This document shows positions 7,597 to 15,885 of a stretch of DNA of 64,000 bases, piece by piece. Origin of the DNA: Phycisphaerae bacterium (GTDB lineage: Bacteria; Planctomycetota; Phycisphaerae; UBA1845; PWPN01); the NCBI GenBank assembly GCA_030372985.1, contig JAUCQB010000161.1:1-64000 (forward strand), given 5' to 3'. The notes under the pieces are model-generated. The model did no database searches. It saw nothing but the letters and a program-made list of their open reading frames with translations, and was not told where the DNA came from. The position numbers were made by a program, and so were the translations under genes. How positions within the stretch are numbered: the stretch's first letter is position 1; each line of letters opens with the position of its first letter.

Positions 7597-7691
7597 GGGA
7601 ACGGGACAGGCTCATTTTCCGATGGCATGTTCTTGCCAGGGCTGCGATGAGTGTCCTGGAAAGGCACCGGGACGTGAGCCTGCCCCGTTCC
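7597..7691 (+). repeat. REP-like element with inverted ends
   Basis: In the 367-bp gap after recA, GGAACGGGACAGGCTCATTTT near 7598 is matched at the right end by the inverse of GGAACGGGGCAGGCTCACGTC (ending near 7691), giving two ~20-bp imperfect inverted arms around a ~50-bp centre. The design (arms containing CAGGCTCA) resembles the short non-autonomous repeats mobilised by Y1/RAYT transposases, but none is present in the window. Confidence 0.55.
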
Positions 7692-7782
7692 TTTTTGCCG
7701 CCGGCGCCCTGTCTCGCCGCGCACCGTGCGGATCACGGCAACCGGTCTGGGTCATTTCTTGATCTTTCGAGAACACGATGCT

Positions 7783-7793
7783 GGTGGTAGAAT
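7783..7793 (+). promoter_or_regulatory. Extended -10 promoter of the large exported protein gene
   Basis: TGGTAGAAT (TAGAAT at 7788-7793) is an extended -10 box; the bases TAGAATGCGG recur at the PEP-CTERM promoter near 29254. The -35 region (TTTCGA, 7765-7770) is weak. The ATG follows 76 bases later with GGAGG 8 bases upstream of it. Confidence 0.5.
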
Positions 7794-7868
7794 GCGGACC
7801 CGTTACGCGGCCGACGTCAGGTCGCCCAGGTCGAGGGGTAGCAATATTCAACGATCGGAGGACACGCC

Positions 7869-9785
7869 ATGTCACCCATGCTCAAACCCGTGGTTTCTGT
7901 GCGTCGCGTCCTGGCATCGGTCGGAGTCTGCATCCTGCTTGCCGGTGCGTTTCTGTCCATAACATCCCATGCCCAGGCGCAGGAGCCATCCGCCAGTCTC
8001 ACACGTGAGGATGTATCAGGGCTCTCGAAGCTGCCGGAGGTCCAGCGGCTCGGCGACGACACCACGGCCTACGTGTTTCGTATGGGGTGGGAGGAACTGA
8101 AACCCCAACTGGCCGGCACCCAGGCCCTGGAGGCCATCGAAGACCCGCAGATACAAGCCTTTTTCAAGGCGTTCAAGGCCGCCAGTGAACGGCCGCACCC
8201 GGCTTCTCCCTTTTTCAAGTTTCTCCTGGCGGCCCTGCATGACCAGCTTGTGATGGTCACGCGACCGATACCCGGGGGCCAGACCCAACCCAGCGAAGAA
8301 GAGGAAGAGCAAGGGAAAACCGCCAAACCCAGTACCCAGAACTTCGCGATCATCACGCCCGGCCCTCAAGGCAAGGCACAGTTCGGCGAGCTCTATGGCA
8401 AGGCGATTGAGGCCCTGAAGGAAGCGGCCGAGGCCGAGGCGGAGAAGTCGAAGATCGGAGCCCTGACCTTCGACGTGCTGGAGAAGACCGGCACGGGCCT
8501 GCACACCGCCTGGAACAACGAGCGATGCTACTGGGCTATCGGCGCGGGCGCGGCCCGATGGGCGGCGGAATCGTCCGCTCCGCCGCGCTCGCTGGCTCGT
8601 TCCGAGCTGTTCCAGACAACCGTCGGGCCGCTCTTCAAAGGGCAACAACGGCAACCGATCGCGCTGTACTACTATGATCTGCGGCCCTGGTGGCGCAAGG
8701 TCGACAGCATGGATCAGCAGGGGATGTGGAAGCAGGTATCCTGGCACAGCCTGGACGCCGTGGCCGGCGCAACCTTCGTCGAGAAGGATCACTATCGCAA
8801 CCGCCATTACTGGCGCATCGGGCCGGAGCGATACGGGTTGTTCAAGAGCAGCGGCGAGGCCCGCATCAACGAGGCCTGGCTCAAACGTGTACCGGCGGAC
8901 TGCAGCGGGTTTACCACTGGTGTCTACGACGCGTACAGCCTCATGGCTTTCCTGCCCACGATTTTCATGCACCTGTTCGGCGCTGATGAGAATACCATCA
9001 TGCAGGCGCCGATGTTCATGATGCCCTTTCAGCCCATTCTTAAGGAACTCGGACCCCGGTACCTGATCTACCGCATGCCCGGACGCTACGGCAGCTTCCC
9101 GATCGCCGACGTGTTCCCACTCAGCAATGCGGTTGTCATTTCCGAGGTTCGCGATGCAGCGGCATTCAAAAGGGTCTTGCAGACGTTCGCGATGGGGCCG
9201 GTGCAACCTCACACCTCGACCGTTCTCGGCCGAACGGTTGTCAGCATCAATGTGATGTACTTCACGATCTACTTCGCGGTACTCGACAACGAGGTGCTCA
9301 TCAGCATGCACCCGCAACTGCTCAAGGACGCCATCGAGGCCGCCGAGCGGCCGGGGCCGTCGGTGATGGAGACGTCCGCGTACAAGGAGGCGGTCCGGCA
9401 TATTCCGCCAAAAGCCTGTTTTCTGCTGTACATGCCGCCGGGCGGCTTTTCGCGAGGCATCTACGACCATTACATTCCCATGCTTCAGCAGGCAATGGCA
9501 TTGGCCAGCGCATTTCGCGGGTTCGATTCCGGCCAGAAGCCGGCATCAACCCTTGACCCGATCGTATTCCCCAGGGGCTCCGATATCGCCCGCCATGCCA
9601 GGCAGGCGACGATCTTGAGCGCCGTAGACGACGGCCAAGGAGTGCTCTTCGATGGTACCGCTCCTATCCTGGCGACTCCTTACTACTGGGCCTACGTGCA
9701 CGCATTGAACCGGTTGATTCCGATGGAGGGTGAGTATCCGCCTCTGATGCTGGCCGTTCTGCCGTTCATCGGACTGCCGGAGTGA
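7869..9785 (+). CDS. Large exported protein of unknown function
   Basis: 638 residues starting with a clear signal peptide (hydrophobic segment residues ~14-33, cut after AQA). There is an acidic low-complexity patch (SEEEEEQ) near residue 145, a helical Ala/Glu-rich stretch around residues 175-195, and an otherwise mixed globular body. Paired phrases in the two halves (for example residues ~58-75 and ~470-490) suggest an internally duplicated fold of the kind seen in DUF3352-type proteins, but I am not sure of that family. No catalytic motif is recognisable. It has its own promoter and is followed by a long repeat-rich gap. Confidence 0.8.
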   Translation: MSPMLKPVVSVRRVLASVGVCILLAGAFLSITSHAQAQEPSASLTREDVSGLSKLPEVQRLGDDTTAYVFRMGWEELKPQLAGTQALEAIEDPQIQAFFKAFKAASERPHPASPFFKFLLAALHDQLVMVTRPIPGGQTQPSEEEEEQGKTAKPSTQNFAIITPGPQGKAQFGELYGKAIEALKEAAEAEAEKSKIGALTFDVLEKTGTGLHTAWNNERCYWAIGAGAARWAAESSAPPRSLARSELFQTTVGPLFKGQQRQPIALYYYDLRPWWRKVDSMDQQGMWKQVSWHSLDAVAGATFVEKDHYRNRHYWRIGPERYGLFKSSGEARINEAWLKRVPADCSGFTTGVYDAYSLMAFLPTIFMHLFGADENTIMQAPMFMMPFQPILKELGPRYLIYRMPGRYGSFPIADVFPLSNAVVISEVRDAAAFKRVLQTFAMGPVQPHTSTVLGRTVVSINVMYFTIYFAVLDNEVLISMHPQLLKDAIEAAERPGPSVMETSAYKEAVRHIPPKACFLLYMPPGGFSRGIYDHYIPMLQQAMALASAFRGFDSGQKPASTLDPIVFPRGSDIARHARQATILSAVDDGQGVLFDGTAPILATPYYWAYVHALNRLIPMEGEYPPLMLAVLPFIGLPE

Positions 9786-9829
9786 CGGGCGATCTGTGTG
9801 CATCCCTTGCTCGGGCGCCGGTCTTGTCT

Positions 9830-9980
9830 GTGTGCCACCGCCCGGTGAGCTTTCTGTGTGCCACCGCTGCGTGAGCATTCTGTGCGACTGCTCTGTGAGT
9901 TTTCTGTGTGCCACTGCTCTGCGAGTTTTCTGTGTGCCACTGGTCTGCGAGTTTTCTGTGTGCCACTGCTCTCCGAGCAG
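9830..9980 (+). repeat. 26-bp tandem repeat array (six units)
   Basis: Six head-to-tail units start at 9830, 9856, 9882 (a shorter 24-base copy), 9906, 9932 and 9958. The best unit reads GTGTGCCACTGCTCTGCGAG followed by TTTTCT. Units 4 and 5 differ at one base; the outer units are more diverged. There are no spacers, so this is not a CRISPR array. It fills most of the gap between the exported protein gene and the repeat at 10021. Confidence 0.85.
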
Positions 9981-10020
9981 TGCGAAGGGGGCACTGCTGA
10001 GGCAGCAGGTACGTGTTTAG

Positions 10021-10161
10021 CGTGCAAGAGAGCGGGTCAGGCACCTTTTTGCGGGCTCCCCTGAAGGCACAGTGCCGGACGGCCTCGTTGACCTTCCCCG
10101 GGTCACCCTGCGAACCGCGTCAGGCAAAAAGGAGCCAGACCCCGGCCCGCTGAACACGTAC
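10021..10161 (+). repeat. 141-bp REP/MITE-like repeat, copy 1
   Basis: The element starts CGTGCAAGAGAGCGGGTCAG, continues into GCACCTTTTTGCGGGCTCCC, and ends GCAAAAAGGAGCCAGACCCC then GGCCCGCTGAACACGTAC. The inner ends GGGTCAGGCACCTTTTTGC and GCAAAAAGGAGCCAGACCC are imperfect inverted repeats. A copy about 90% identical lies in reverse orientation at 15741-15882. The bases 10162-10376 hold nothing I can identify before queC. Confidence 0.85.
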
Positions 10162-10376
10162 GACAGCAGTGGCACACGGCGGCGCCTGCCCTCTCTCCCG
10201 GCCGCCACATTCTTGCCGATGCACTCGTGCAATTCCGGCGGTGGTGACCCGGCTGGAAATCGCCGAGCCGGCTTCGTATCGTAGGCGAGAGTGTGCGTTG
10301 TCCGGCTTGCCCGGCCGGCAGTGGTGACCACCGACCCATGACAGCCGGGCAACGAGCACGCGGGTAACTGGTGGTC

Positions 10377-11033
10377 ATGCGGATTGTGCTGATCCACAGC
10401 GGCGGGTTGGATTCGACGGTGTTGCTGTACAAGCTGCGCGCCGATGGTCATGAAGTGCGCTGCCTGGGGGTCGACTACGGCCAGCGACACCGGCGGGAAC
10501 TCGATGCCGGGCAGGCCATCTGCCACGATCTGGGGGTCGAATACCGCATCGCCGACCTGAGGGGTTTGCGGCCGTTGCTGGCCGGCAGCGCCCTGACGGA
10601 TGATGTTCCAGTCCCTGACGGCCATTACACCGACGAGACGATGAAGGCCACGATCGTGCCCAACCGCAACATGATCATGCTGTCGGCGGCGATCGGGTGG
10701 GCGGTGAGTCTGAGATACGACGCGGTGGCGTATGCGGCCCACGCGGGCGACCACACCATCTACCCCGACTGCCGGCCGGCATTTGTCGAGGCGGTTCGCA
10801 GCGCCGCCCGTTTGTGCGACTGGCGGCCGATCGAGCTGATCACGCCCTTCGTGGACCAGGCAAAGGCCGACATCGTCCGTATCGGGGCGGGGCTGGGCGT
10901 GCCATTTGAGCGAACATGGTCCTGCTACAAGGGCGGGCAGGTCCACTGCGGTACCTGCGGCACATGCGTGGAACGGCGGGAAGCGTTTGAGAAAGCCGGT
11001 CTTGCAGATCCGACGGTGTATAGCGGACAATAG
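10377..11033 (+). CDS. queC: 7-cyano-7-deazaguanine synthase QueC
   Basis: Converts 7-carboxy-7-deazaguanine to preQ0 with ATP and ammonia in queuosine synthesis. The PP-loop IHSGGLDST sits at the N-terminus, and the C-terminal zinc site [15 protein letters not shown] supplies four Cys. About 218 residues, normal for the family. ATG at 10377 is preferred; GTG at 10371 is an alternative. It heads a run queC-queF-queD-queE on the same strand. No preQ1 riboswitch fold was seen upstream. Confidence 0.96.
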   Translation: MRIVLIHSGGLDSTVLLYKLRADGHEVRCLGVDYGQRHRRELDAGQAICHDLGVEYRIADLRGLRPLLAGSALTDDVPVPDGHYTDETMKATIVPNRNMIMLSAAIGWAVSLRYDAVAYAAHAGDHTIYPDCRPAFVEAVRSAARLCDWRPIELITPFVDQAKADIVRIGAGLGVPFERTWSCYKGGQVHCGTCGTCVERREAFEKAGLADPTVYSGQ

Positions 11034-11069
11034 CCTGGCCGGGTCTGGGCGACCGGCGGGAGCACAAGC

Positions 11070-11462
11070 ATGGATGGACTGCACCATCTCGGAAAACTGT
11101 CGAGCCAGCCGACGGACAAGGTGGACCTGATCGAATGGTCCGGCCGGCCGGCGACCGTGCGCCTGGAGTGCTCGGAGTTCACCTCCCTGTGCCCGGTGAC
11201 CGGTCAACCGGACTTCGGACAGATGGTCATCGAATACGTGCCCGAGCGTTTTCTGGTCGAGACCAAGTCGCTCAAGCTGTATCTCTGGAAGTATCGAAAC
11301 GAACCCGGTTTCAACGAGAGCCTGGTCGACAGGATCGCCTCTGACCTTTTCGAGCAGATCCGGCCGCTGTGGCTGCGGGTCACAGGGCAGTTCAACCCTC
11401 GCGGCGGCATCCGCGTCACCGCCACCGCCGAACGAGGAGATGCCCGGCACCGACCATCATGA
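11070..11462 (+). CDS. queF: NADPH-dependent preQ0 reductase QueF
   Basis: Reduces the nitrile of preQ0 to the aminomethyl group of preQ1. At 130 residues it is the short, single-domain (YkvM-type) form. The catalytic segment EFTSLCPVTGQPDFG contains the Cys that forms the thioimide and the nearby Asp; the substrate-binding ESLVDRI and the C-terminal FNPRGGI are present. Its stop overlaps the queD start (ATGA at 11459-11462), so the two are translationally coupled. Confidence 0.96.
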   Translation: MDGLHHLGKLSSQPTDKVDLIEWSGRPATVRLECSEFTSLCPVTGQPDFGQMVIEYVPERFLVETKSLKLYLWKYRNEPGFNESLVDRIASDLFEQIRPLWLRVTGQFNPRGGIRVTATAERGDARHRPS

Positions 11463-11881
11463 CCACAATCGTTCGCACCATTCAGTTCAGCGCAGGCCAC
11501 CGTTTGTGGCAACACGAGAGCAAGTGCGCCCATATCCACGGGCACAACTACACGGTCGAATTTCACGCCACAGCCGAGCAACTCGACAGCGTCGGCCGGG
11601 TGATCGATTTCAGCGTTCTGCGGGATCGACTCGGTGGTTGGATCGACCGGCACTGGGACCACGGGTTTATCTGCAACAAAGACGACCGGGAGGTACTCGA
11701 TGCGATGGCCCTGGTCTCCGGGCAGAAGCTCTTTGTGATGGATGTCAACCCGACGGCCGAGAACCTGGCCCGATACCTGCTGGACGTCGTCGGACCGCAG
11801 CAGCTCGCCGGTACGGGCGTTCGGTTGGTGCGGGTCGTGCTCTGCGAGACCGACAACTGCCGGGCGGAAGTGAGTATCTGA
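11459..11881 (+). CDS. queD: 6-carboxytetrahydropterin synthase QueD
   Basis: Converts dihydroneopterin triphosphate to 6-carboxy-tetrahydropterin, the first committed step of 7-deazaguanine synthesis. The zinc ligands are the His in FSAGHRL and the two in HIHGHNY; the catalytic Cys is in SKCAHIHGH. 140 residues from the ATG at 11459, which overlaps the queF stop; the frame extends upstream but inside queF. No folE is nearby to supply the substrate. Confidence 0.95.
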   Translation: MTTIVRTIQFSAGHRLWQHESKCAHIHGHNYTVEFHATAEQLDSVGRVIDFSVLRDRLGGWIDRHWDHGFICNKDDREVLDAMALVSGQKLFVMDVNPTAENLARYLLDVVGPQQLAGTGVRLVRVVLCETDNCRAEVSI

Positions 11882-11971
11882 GGGTTCAGGTTTGAGGATC
11901 GAACGGTAGGGCAGGGTCGGAGCCGCAAGGGCGGCGGAGACCTGCCGCGTCAACAGACACCCGCCATATCC

Positions 11972-12568
11972 ATGGGCACTTATCGTATTAACGAAATCTT
12001 CTATTCCCTTCAGGGCGAAGGGGTCCGCGTGGGGACGCCGGCGCTCTTTGTTCGCTTCTCGGGCTGCAACCAGGCATGCACCGCCGCAACGGTTGGCTTT
12101 GACTGCGACACCGATCATACCGCAGCCAAGGAGATGACGCTGGCGAAGATCATCGTCGATCTGCGATCGGCCGGACCGCGATGCGAATGGGTCGTTCTCA
12201 CCGGTGGTGAGCCGGCTCTCCAGGTCGATCGGGAGCTGATCGACGGTCTGCACGAGGCCGGCTACAGATTGGCCATCGAAACCAACGGCAGCATCGAGTT
12301 GCCGGCCGGGCTCGACTGGATCACCGTCAGTCCTAAGATGCCGGAAGACCGAATCCGACAGCGAACGGTGGACGAGGTGAAGTACGTGCTGACAGCCGGG
12401 CAACCGCTCCCGGCCTCCACCATTCAGGCCGACCACTACCTCATTTCTCCGGCCTTCCGCGAAGGCCAACTCGATCCGGAAACGCTTTCCTGGTGCCTTC
12501 GCCTTGTTCAGGACAATCCGCCCTGGCGGCTGTCGGTGCAACTGCACAAGCTGCTGGGCATTCGATAG
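11972..12568 (+). CDS. queE: 7-carboxy-7-deazaguanine synthase QueE (radical SAM)
   Basis: Radical SAM enzyme that contracts 6-carboxytetrahydropterin to 7-carboxy-7-deazaguanine. 198 residues. The N-terminal FYSLQGEGVRVGTP and the downstream VVLTGGEPALQ and AIETNGS are family hallmarks. The cluster ligands occur as CNQAC followed by eight residues and a third Cys (CX3CX8C), longer than the usual CX3CX2C; variant spacings are known in QueE. A 90-bp gap separates it from queD, but it clearly belongs to the same functional group. Confidence 0.94.
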   Translation: MGTYRINEIFYSLQGEGVRVGTPALFVRFSGCNQACTAATVGFDCDTDHTAAKEMTLAKIIVDLRSAGPRCEWVVLTGGEPALQVDRELIDGLHEAGYRLAIETNGSIELPAGLDWITVSPKMPEDRIRQRTVDEVKYVLTAGQPLPASTIQADHYLISPAFREGQLDPETLSWCLRLVQDNPPWRLSVQLHKLLGIR

Positions 12569-12818
12569 TGCCGCTGTCGGCGGGTCAGTTATGCACTGGC
12601 GGGCGTGCCGCCAAGTGGCACCGTTCGAGTGAGCGAAAGTCGTCAACCGAAAAGCATACCAGGGATGGCCTTCCGCCCGCCCGATGGGTTTCAGGGGTGT
12701 CCGCGCCCGTTTGTCTCAGCTTGGTGGCTCGGCTACCATAGGGTCCCCGTTTATTCGAACGGGAGGCTGGAAGGAGAGCCGGCCGCATTCAACCGCTGGT
12801 CATTACTTTGGGGATCGC

Positions 12819-13832
12819 ATGAGTTACAAGCCGTTGCTCGACCTGAGGCAGACTGAGAAGGCAATTCGCACGATCAAGGAGTTCTTCCAGACGAATCTGG
12901 CCGAAGCGCTGAGTCTGTCGCGGGTCAGCGCCCCGCTGTTCGTCCTCGCCGATACGGGAATCAACGATAACCTGAACGGCGTCGAGCGGCCGGTATCTTT
13001 TCCGATCAAGGGCATGAACGAGCGCCGGGCTGAGATCGTTCAGTCGCTGGCCAAGTGGAAGCGGATGGCCTTGGCCGACTACGGATTCAGCGCCGGCGAG
13101 GGGCTCTACACGGACATGAACGCCATCCGTCCCGATGAAGTGCTCGACGAGATTCATTCCATCTACGTGGACCAGTGGGACTGGGAACGGGTCATGCGGC
13201 CGGACGAGCGGAACCTGAACTTCCTGTGCTGGATCGTCGAACGCATTTATGAGGTCATCTGCCGAACAGAACAGCACATCGCAGCGATTCACCCGTGCAT
13301 CAAACCGACGCTGCCGGACAAGATCCGGTTCGTACACTCGGTTGAGTTGGAGAAACGCTGGCCCGACTTGTCGCCGCGTGATCGCGAAAACCAAATTGCC
13401 AAGGAGCTTGGGGCGGTATTTATCATTGGCATTGGAGCCAAGCTATCCAACGGCGAGCCGCACGACGGCCGGGCCCCCGACTACGACGACTGGATCACGC
13501 CCACTGAACGCGGACCGGGGCTTAATGGCGACATCTTCGTATGGAACCCGGTGCTCAACCGTGGGTTTGAACTGTCATCGATGGGTATCCGAGTGAACGC
13601 CGATACTCTCAAGCAGCAACTGGCCATCCGGGGCGCCGAGGATCGCCTCAATCTGCTGTTCCACAAACGGCTGTTGGCCGGCGAACTGCCACAGACCATC
13701 GGCGGCGGCATCGGCCAGTCGCGGCTGTGTATGTTCTTCCTGCGCAAAGCCCACGTCGGCGAGGTGCAAAGCAGCATCTGGCCCGAAGAAATCCGCGACG
13801 ATCTCCGGCGGCGCGGTGTCGTGCTCTTGTAG
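12819..13832 (+). CDS. asnA: Aspartate-ammonia ligase
   Basis: Makes asparagine from aspartate, ATP and ammonia. 337 residues from the ATG at 12819 (MSYKPLLDLRQTEKAI), the normal length. The class II aminoacyl-tRNA-synthetase-like core is evident: VSAPLFV near residue 40, GVERPVSF, LYTDMNAIRPDE, VDQWDWE, and the C-terminal GGGIGQSRLCM. The frame extends upstream to 12684 without conserved sequence. The window also encodes AsnRS at 47.8 kb, so tRNA-Asn charging can be direct. Confidence 0.96.
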   Translation: MSYKPLLDLRQTEKAIRTIKEFFQTNLAEALSLSRVSAPLFVLADTGINDNLNGVERPVSFPIKGMNERRAEIVQSLAKWKRMALADYGFSAGEGLYTDMNAIRPDEVLDEIHSIYVDQWDWERVMRPDERNLNFLCWIVERIYEVICRTEQHIAAIHPCIKPTLPDKIRFVHSVELEKRWPDLSPRDRENQIAKELGAVFIIGIGAKLSNGEPHDGRAPDYDDWITPTERGPGLNGDIFVWNPVLNRGFELSSMGIRVNADTLKQQLAIRGAEDRLNLLFHKRLLAGELPQTIGGGIGQSRLCMFFLRKAHVGEVQSSIWPEEIRDDLRRRGVVLL

Positions 13833-13994
13833 CGACCACGCGGTCGCCGCCCGCGTTGACGCCGAAGCCTGTATACCGGAACATGTTCGCGCGGTTGCGG
13901 AGCACGCAGAGCAGACAGGTGCCGCACACCAGGCGAGCTGATGCCTGGCGAGCCGGGCTTGCCCCGCCAAGCGTGTTCGAGGAGTTGTGTTTCT

Positions 13995-15611
13995 ATGAAA
14001 CAAGCGCTGTTGATGATCGGGGGTGAGTACCACCCGTTCGAAACCTGCGGGCGGATTCTGGCGGATTTCCTGAAGCAATATGGTACGGTCGAGTGTACGG
14101 TGACATCCGACCGCGAAGCGTTCAGGAAACTGACCGGCTATGACGTGGTGATCGTCTATACCCAGGGCAGCAAGCTCAGCAAGGCACAGGAAAAAGGGCT
14201 GTGCGATTGGGTGGCCGGCGGCGGGGCTTTCGTCGGCATTCACTGCGCCAACGATTCCTTCGTCGGCAACGAGCGGTACATGGAAATGGTCGGCACGCAA
14301 TTCAGCGGCCACGGGCCGGTCTGCGAGTTCGCCGTCAACATTGCCGACCAGGAGCACGAGGTCTCCCGCCGCTTCAGCGAGTTCCGCATCACCGACGAGT
14401 TCTACCTCTGCAAACGGCGCACCAAAGCTGATCTGCACACGGTGATGACCGGCAAGTGGCAGTTCGAGAAGCAGCCTGCGGCGTACGTCCGAGAGTACGG
14501 CCGGGGGCGCGTATTCTACACCATACTGGGCCACGACGAGCGGGCGTTTCGCAACCCGGCCTTCGGCAAGCTCATCCACCGGGGCATCTGGTGGGCGACG
14601 CGGTCGAACAAGAGTGAGGCGGTGCGATGCGGCATCGTCGGGTACGGCCCGACGTTCGGCATGGGCAAGTTGCACGCTGATTTCATCCGAAAGACGCCGG
14701 GGCTGATCGTGACGGCCGTCTGCGACATCGATCCGAAGCGGACCGACGTCGCGGCCAAGGAGCAGCCCGACATCCGCACCTTTGACAGTCACAAGAAGAT
14801 GGCGGCCTCCGGCCTGGTTGATATCGCCATCAACATCACGCCGCACAATGTACACGCCCCACTGTCGCTCGACCTGCTCAAGGCGGGCATCGGTGTGGTC
14901 TCCGAGAAACCTTTCTGCATCACCGTCGAGCAGGCGACGAAGATGATCGAGGCCGCCCGTGAGAAGAAGGTATTGCTCACCGTGTTCCATTGCCGCCGGC
15001 TGGATGCCGATTACCTGGCGATCATGAAGATCATCGACGACGGCCTGATCGGCGAACCGTTCCATTGCGAGGCGTTCTTGGGCAGCTATCAGCACCCCGG
15101 TGACTGGTGGCGGTCGCACAAGGCGATCAGCGGCGGCGGGATCTACGACTGGGGCGCACATTTCACCGACTGGATCCTCAACCTCATGCCATACAAGATG
15201 CAGTCGGTCACCGGCTTTATGAGCAAGCGCGTCTGGCACGACGTCACAAACGAGGACCACTGCAAGGCGATCATTCGCTTCGAGGGCAATCGGTCGGCCG
15301 AACTGGAGATTTCGAGCATTGCGGCCGTCGGCAAGCCGAAGTGGCGCATCCTGGGCACCAAGGGCGGGATTATCTACGACTGGAACAAGCCGGTGCAGGT
15401 CACCAGTTATGCCGGCGGCGTCAAGCAGCAGATCGAGGTCCAGCACCCACAGGATGACTGGACGCCCTACTACATGAGGCTGGCCGACCACCTGCTGGGT
15501 GGCGAACCGCTGATGGTCACGCCGGAAAGTGCCCGCCGGGTGATCGCGGTGCTGGAGCTGGCGGAGAAGTCGAACAGGTCCGGCAAAGCCGAGCCGATAC
15601 CATTTGAATGA
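13995..15611 (+). CDS. ThuA-like domain fused to Gfo/Idh/MocA oxidoreductase
   Basis: 538 residues from ATG 13995. Residues 1-205 form a ThuA-like trehalose-utilisation domain (glutamine-amidotransferase-like fold: YDVVIVYTQGS, GGAFVGIHCA, then VFYTILGHDERAF). Residues ~208-538 form a Gfo/Idh/MocA oxidoreductase with Rossmann start CGIVGYG, then the EKPFCIT motif and the GGGIYDWGAHFTDWI region. ThuA and Gfo/Idh genes are often neighbours in planctomycetes; here they are one polypeptide. It probably acts on a sugar or sugar acid with NAD(P), in the cytoplasm, since no signal peptide is present. Confidence 0.9.
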   Translation: MKQALLMIGGEYHPFETCGRILADFLKQYGTVECTVTSDREAFRKLTGYDVVIVYTQGSKLSKAQEKGLCDWVAGGGAFVGIHCANDSFVGNERYMEMVGTQFSGHGPVCEFAVNIADQEHEVSRRFSEFRITDEFYLCKRRTKADLHTVMTGKWQFEKQPAAYVREYGRGRVFYTILGHDERAFRNPAFGKLIHRGIWWATRSNKSEAVRCGIVGYGPTFGMGKLHADFIRKTPGLIVTAVCDIDPKRTDVAAKEQPDIRTFDSHKKMAASGLVDIAINITPHNVHAPLSLDLLKAGIGVVSEKPFCITVEQATKMIEAAREKKVLLTVFHCRRLDADYLAIMKIIDDGLIGEPFHCEAFLGSYQHPGDWWRSHKAISGGGIYDWGAHFTDWILNLMPYKMQSVTGFMSKRVWHDVTNEDHCKAIIRFEGNRSAELEISSIAAVGKPKWRILGTKGGIIYDWNKPVQVTSYAGGVKQQIEVQHPQDDWTPYYMRLADHLLGGEPLMVTPESARRVIAVLELAEKSNRSGKAEPIPFE

Positions 15612-15620
15612 AAGCTCGCT

Positions 15621-15731
15621 GGCCCCAGAATCCATTCTGGGGCCTTCCGCGAGGAGGATTCCCATCCTCATTCTCAGCGAATACGGAATGGATTCCGCCA
15701 AACGAGGCGGCCCGGAAAGGATTCCGGGCCG
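15621..15731. terminator. Cluster of four hairpins between convergent genes
   Basis: Four perfect stem-loops follow each other: GGCCCCAGAAT/ATTCTGGGGCC at 15621-15644, GAGGAT/ATCCTC at 15654-15669, CGGAAT/ATTCCG at 15684-15697, and CGGCCCGGAA/TTCCGGGCCG at 15708-15731. They lie between the plus-strand fusion gene and minus-strand ilvD. The first probably ends transcription of the fusion gene, although T-tracts are poor. Such a cluster could serve both directions or be a REP-like site. Confidence 0.65.
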
Positions 15732-15740
15732 AGCGGATCT

Positions 15741-15882
15741 GTACGTGTTTAGCGGGCCGGGGTCTGGCTCCTTTTTGCCTGACGCGGTTCGCCGGGTGAT
15801 TCGGGGAAGGTCAACGGGGCCGGCTGGCACTATGCCATGCAAGGGAGCCCGCAAAAAGGTGCCTGACCCGCTCTCTTGCACG
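15741..15882 (-). repeat. 141-bp REP/MITE-like repeat, copy 2 (inverted)
   Basis: The reverse complement of the element at 10021-10161 with scattered base changes and one extra base. It ends four bases before the ilvD stop codon. Together the two copies bracket queC to the ThuA-Gfo/Idh gene as long inverted repeats. Confidence 0.85.
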
Positions 15883-15885
15883 GGC

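Noticed and set aside
7621..7640. Sigma-54 box (TGGCAT...TTGC) after recA
   Set aside because: The distance between the GG and GC elements is one base too short, and it lies inside the inverted-repeat element.
9830..9980. CRISPR array
   Set aside because: The repeats are adjacent without unique spacers, and no cas gene is present.
9786..10376. preQ1 or PreQ0 riboswitch ahead of queC
   Set aside because: The gap holds a tandem array and a REP-like repeat; no preQ1 aptamer-like hairpin with an A-rich tail was seen.
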